NCBI GenBank assembly: GCA_019285755.1
Contig: CP079103.1
Coordinates: forward strand, 4,931,001 to 4,995,000
Length of the DNA stretch: 64,000 nt
Origin: Chitinophaga sp. E66
Lineage (GTDB): Bacteria; Bacteroidota; Bacteroidia; Chitinophagales; Chitinophagaceae
Direction of reading: 5' to 3'
The position numbers and the translations under genes are program-made. The notes below the pieces were generated by a model. That model saw nothing but the letters and a program-made list of their open reading frames with translations, had not been told where the DNA came from and made no database searches. The first letter of the stretch is position 1, and each line of letters opens with the position of its first letter. Below, piece by piece: positions 62,515 through 64,000 of this stretch.

Positions 62515-63492
62515 TTAATGACTAAAGTATTGCATCACAATTACATATGCCAACACGACTATGTGTATGGCATTGGCTGCCGTATTATTGGTCACCGTCC
62601 AGAAGACGTTCCCCGCGAACAAAGAGACCGGCATCACCGCCAGCACCCAGTAAGTAGCGGAAAAATGACCACTGAACAGCGGTATCAACGTAGCCACCAG
62701 GGCGTAAATCACCACGGTAGCCCAGATCTTCCGGCCCTGTATGAGCATTTTCTTGAAGTTCCGTTGCAACATCAGCCATCCCACCACGAAAAACGCCGCC
62801 GTTCCGATCAGTGCGCCCCAGACCTTGTAATCCGTGATAATGGGCAGATTCGCCCGGATATTTACCAGGTCGGCGATCATATCCCAGCGGTTCGTGAGGA
62901 ACAGCCAGGTTCCCAGCAGGTAAAACGGGCAAATGATCCCCAACAACCCGATGATCCACTCAGCCAGCCGGAACGCCCGCATTATCAGCAGGCTCAGGAA
63001 CAGCAAAGCCACAAAAAGGACCGCCGGAAAGTAGAACAATCCGCTGATCCCCAGTGCGAAACCAATGTTAAAAGATACGTCCCGCGCGGAATTGCGCATG
63101 TACAGGTCGGTAATGCTGGAAAAGATCCAAAGCATCACCGTATTGACGATCAGCGCAGGCGAAAACACATTCCAGCTTTGCAGCAGCGACGTCATCAGTA
63201 AAAACGACATCGCCGGGAGGTAGGTATCCTTCGCAAAGAGCCGGTGATTATTCACAATGCGGGTCAGCAGCAGTGCCTGCACAAAAAGCAGCATGAGCGC
63301 CAGGAACGTGAAGAATAAGGGGCTCGGGCCCACCATCCCTTCCAGCCACCCCGTCAACAGCTTATACATCAACCCTTCCGACCCGTCTGCCAGGTAAGAT
63401 ACCGGGTGCAGCAGGTAGTAAAACTTGATGAACAGCATGTACAGGAACAACAGGACCGTCAGCGGGTTGCCGGATCTGAAAAACTTTATCAC
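62515..63492 (-). CDS. DUF6427-family polytopic membrane protein
   Basis: Intact 325-residue protein with about nine membrane segments, beginning MIKFFRSGNPLTVLLFLYMLFIKFYYLLHPV and containing DTYLPAMSFLLMTSLLQSWNVFSPALIVNTVMLWIFSSITDLY. The pattern with early FFRSGNP and LPA positions is that of DUF6427, a Bacteroidota family often located near purine or UDP-sugar genes. The role is unknown. It is followed on the minus strand by purQ after 153 bp. Confidence 0.85.
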   Translation of the reverse strand: MIKFFRSGNPLTVLLFLYMLFIKFYYLLHPVSYLADGSEGLMYKLLTGWLEGMVGPSPLFFTFLALMLLFVQALLLTRIVNNHRLFAKDTYLPAMSFLLMTSLLQSWNVFSPALIVNTVMLWIFSSITDLYMRNSARDVSFNIGFALGISGLFYFPAVLFVALLFLSLLIMRAFRLAEWIIGLLGIICPFYLLGTWLFLTNRWDMIADLVNIRANLPIITDYKVWGALIGTAAFFVVGWLMLQRNFKKMLIQGRKIWATVVIYALVATLIPLFSGHFSATYWVLAVMPVSLFAGNVFWTVTNNTAANAIHIVVLAYVIVMQYFSH

Positions 63493-63507
63493 GATGCAAA
63501 GGTGGGG

Positions 63508-64000
63508 TTAAAAGTCAATTTTTGCAAAGCAAATATAATTCCTGTAAATACAGGGGATCAGGACCGTACGGCCACTGATTTGTTTGCCATACCGGGGCAT
63601 CCAGGTAAACCCTTTGTCCAGGTTCCGCAGCGTAGGCTTGCGGCTCAGCTTGCCGTCCGGGCCGATGGAGTTCTCCGTCAGCACGTACTGGCGGCGCTCC
63701 AGTTCGTTGAACAGGAACCGCAGCTCGCTGCCCACGTTTACCAGCATATAGCTCAGGTACAGGTCCGCGCCGTCGTCGAACTGGCTCTTGTGCACGAAGT
63801 TACTGAAGGTCAGCTCGCCCTTTTCGTCAAATGCCATAATGGCGATATTGTCGTAGTGATAGCGCGTGCCCGCCATCGTTCCAGTAATACGGATTATAAT
63901 AATAAGGGCTGTACGGCGAATAATAGTAAGGCATATAACCTCCATAGCCTCCATACATATAGTTCCAGCGGTTCCAGGGTTGGTTGCGGGAGGTGGTATA
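63508..64000 (-). CDS. Hypothetical protein, C-terminal part (gene runs off the window end)
   Basis: C-terminal 160 residues or so of a longer protein. The visible upstream part, in another frame, is Tyr/Gly/Pro-rich (NYMYGGYGGYMPYYYSPYSPYYYN), a low-complexity linker; then RYHYDNIAIMAFDEKGELTFSNFVHKSQFDDGADLYLSYMLVNVGSELRFLFNELERRQYVLTENSIGPDGKLSRKPTL and ends LIPCIYRNYICFAKIDF. A frame break lies near 63875. I recognise the style of a large surface or periplasmic Bacteroidota protein but no named family. Confidence 0.6.
   Translation of the reverse strand, partial: IPPPATNPGTAGTICMEAMEVICLTIIRRTALIIIIRITGTMAGTRYHYDNIAIMAFDEKGELTFSNFVHKSQFDDGADLYLSYMLVNVGSELRFLFNELERRQYVLTENSIGPDGKLSRKPTLRNLDKGFTWMPRYGKQISGRTVLIPCIYRNYICFAKIDF

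Overview
The window comes from a Bacteroidota chromosome, most likely a Chitinophaga-like member of the Chitinophagaceae. The evidence is two SusC/SusD polysaccharide-utilisation loci, promoters of the TTG-N18-TAnnTTTG type, 7TMR-DISM and CHASE3 histidine kinases, a DUF6427 protein, and GC-rich genes separated by AT-rich gaps. Most long genes are broken by single-base deletions, very often a C5 or G5 run read as four. The broken genes include the essential ffh neighbour rpoD and purQ. I read this as a draft long-read assembly with homopolymer errors, so such genes are given as one CDS over their whole span with the break points noted.

Layout. 1-6.3 kb: ffh (partial), rpoD, an SRPBCC protein, an LptF/LptG-type permease, a GT39-like membrane protein and two unusual hairpin repeats. 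6.3-13.2 kb: an exported superoxide dismutase, a ThiF/E1-like enzyme with an unknown partner, then a 7TMR-DISM kinase and two response-regulator genes. 13.2-17.2 kb: response regulator, kinase and HtrA protease, with an operator-like repeat before htrA, then DUF805. 17.3-18.5 kb: tRNA-Ala(GGC) followed by a tandem array of partial tRNA-Ala copies, a small AT-rich GIY-YIG nuclease gene and one more tRNA 3' copy. 18.6-25.9 kb: first SusC/SusD locus (minus strand). 26.1-29.5 kb: a GNAT enzyme, a DUF6266-like gene with a small partner, and an 11-bp-periodic repeat array split by an IS3-family element. 29.5-38.9 kb: second SusC/SusD locus with ECF sigma, FecR anti-sigma, an STN-bearing SusC, SusD, an IPT/NHL lipoprotein and a GH20-like protein. 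39-43.4 kb: lipoproteins, a CATCC-rich intergenic array and an M3 peptidase. 43.5-50 kb: CheY, CheR, a CHASE3 hybrid kinase and a response-regulator kinase. 50.1-58 kb: an RND efflux operon led by its own two-component system. 58-64 kb: a COG3650 lipoprotein, DsbD with a stand-alone DsbD N-domain protein, purQ, DUF6427 and a partial gene.

The most interesting region is 17.3-18.5 kb. A functional tRNA-Ala gene is followed by six tandem copies of a roughly 111-bp unit. Each unit has a D-arm-like stem, a palindrome in place of the anticodon arm, the tRNA T-arm and 3' acceptor strand with CCA, and, in the first five, the same terminator hairpin. A GIY-YIG nuclease gene sits between the sixth copy and a seventh. 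This looks like a homing-type element that targets and rebuilds the tRNA 3' end. The second unexplained signal is a family of intergenic repeats with an 11-bp period. Two of these form long hairpins with diverged but still complementary arms.
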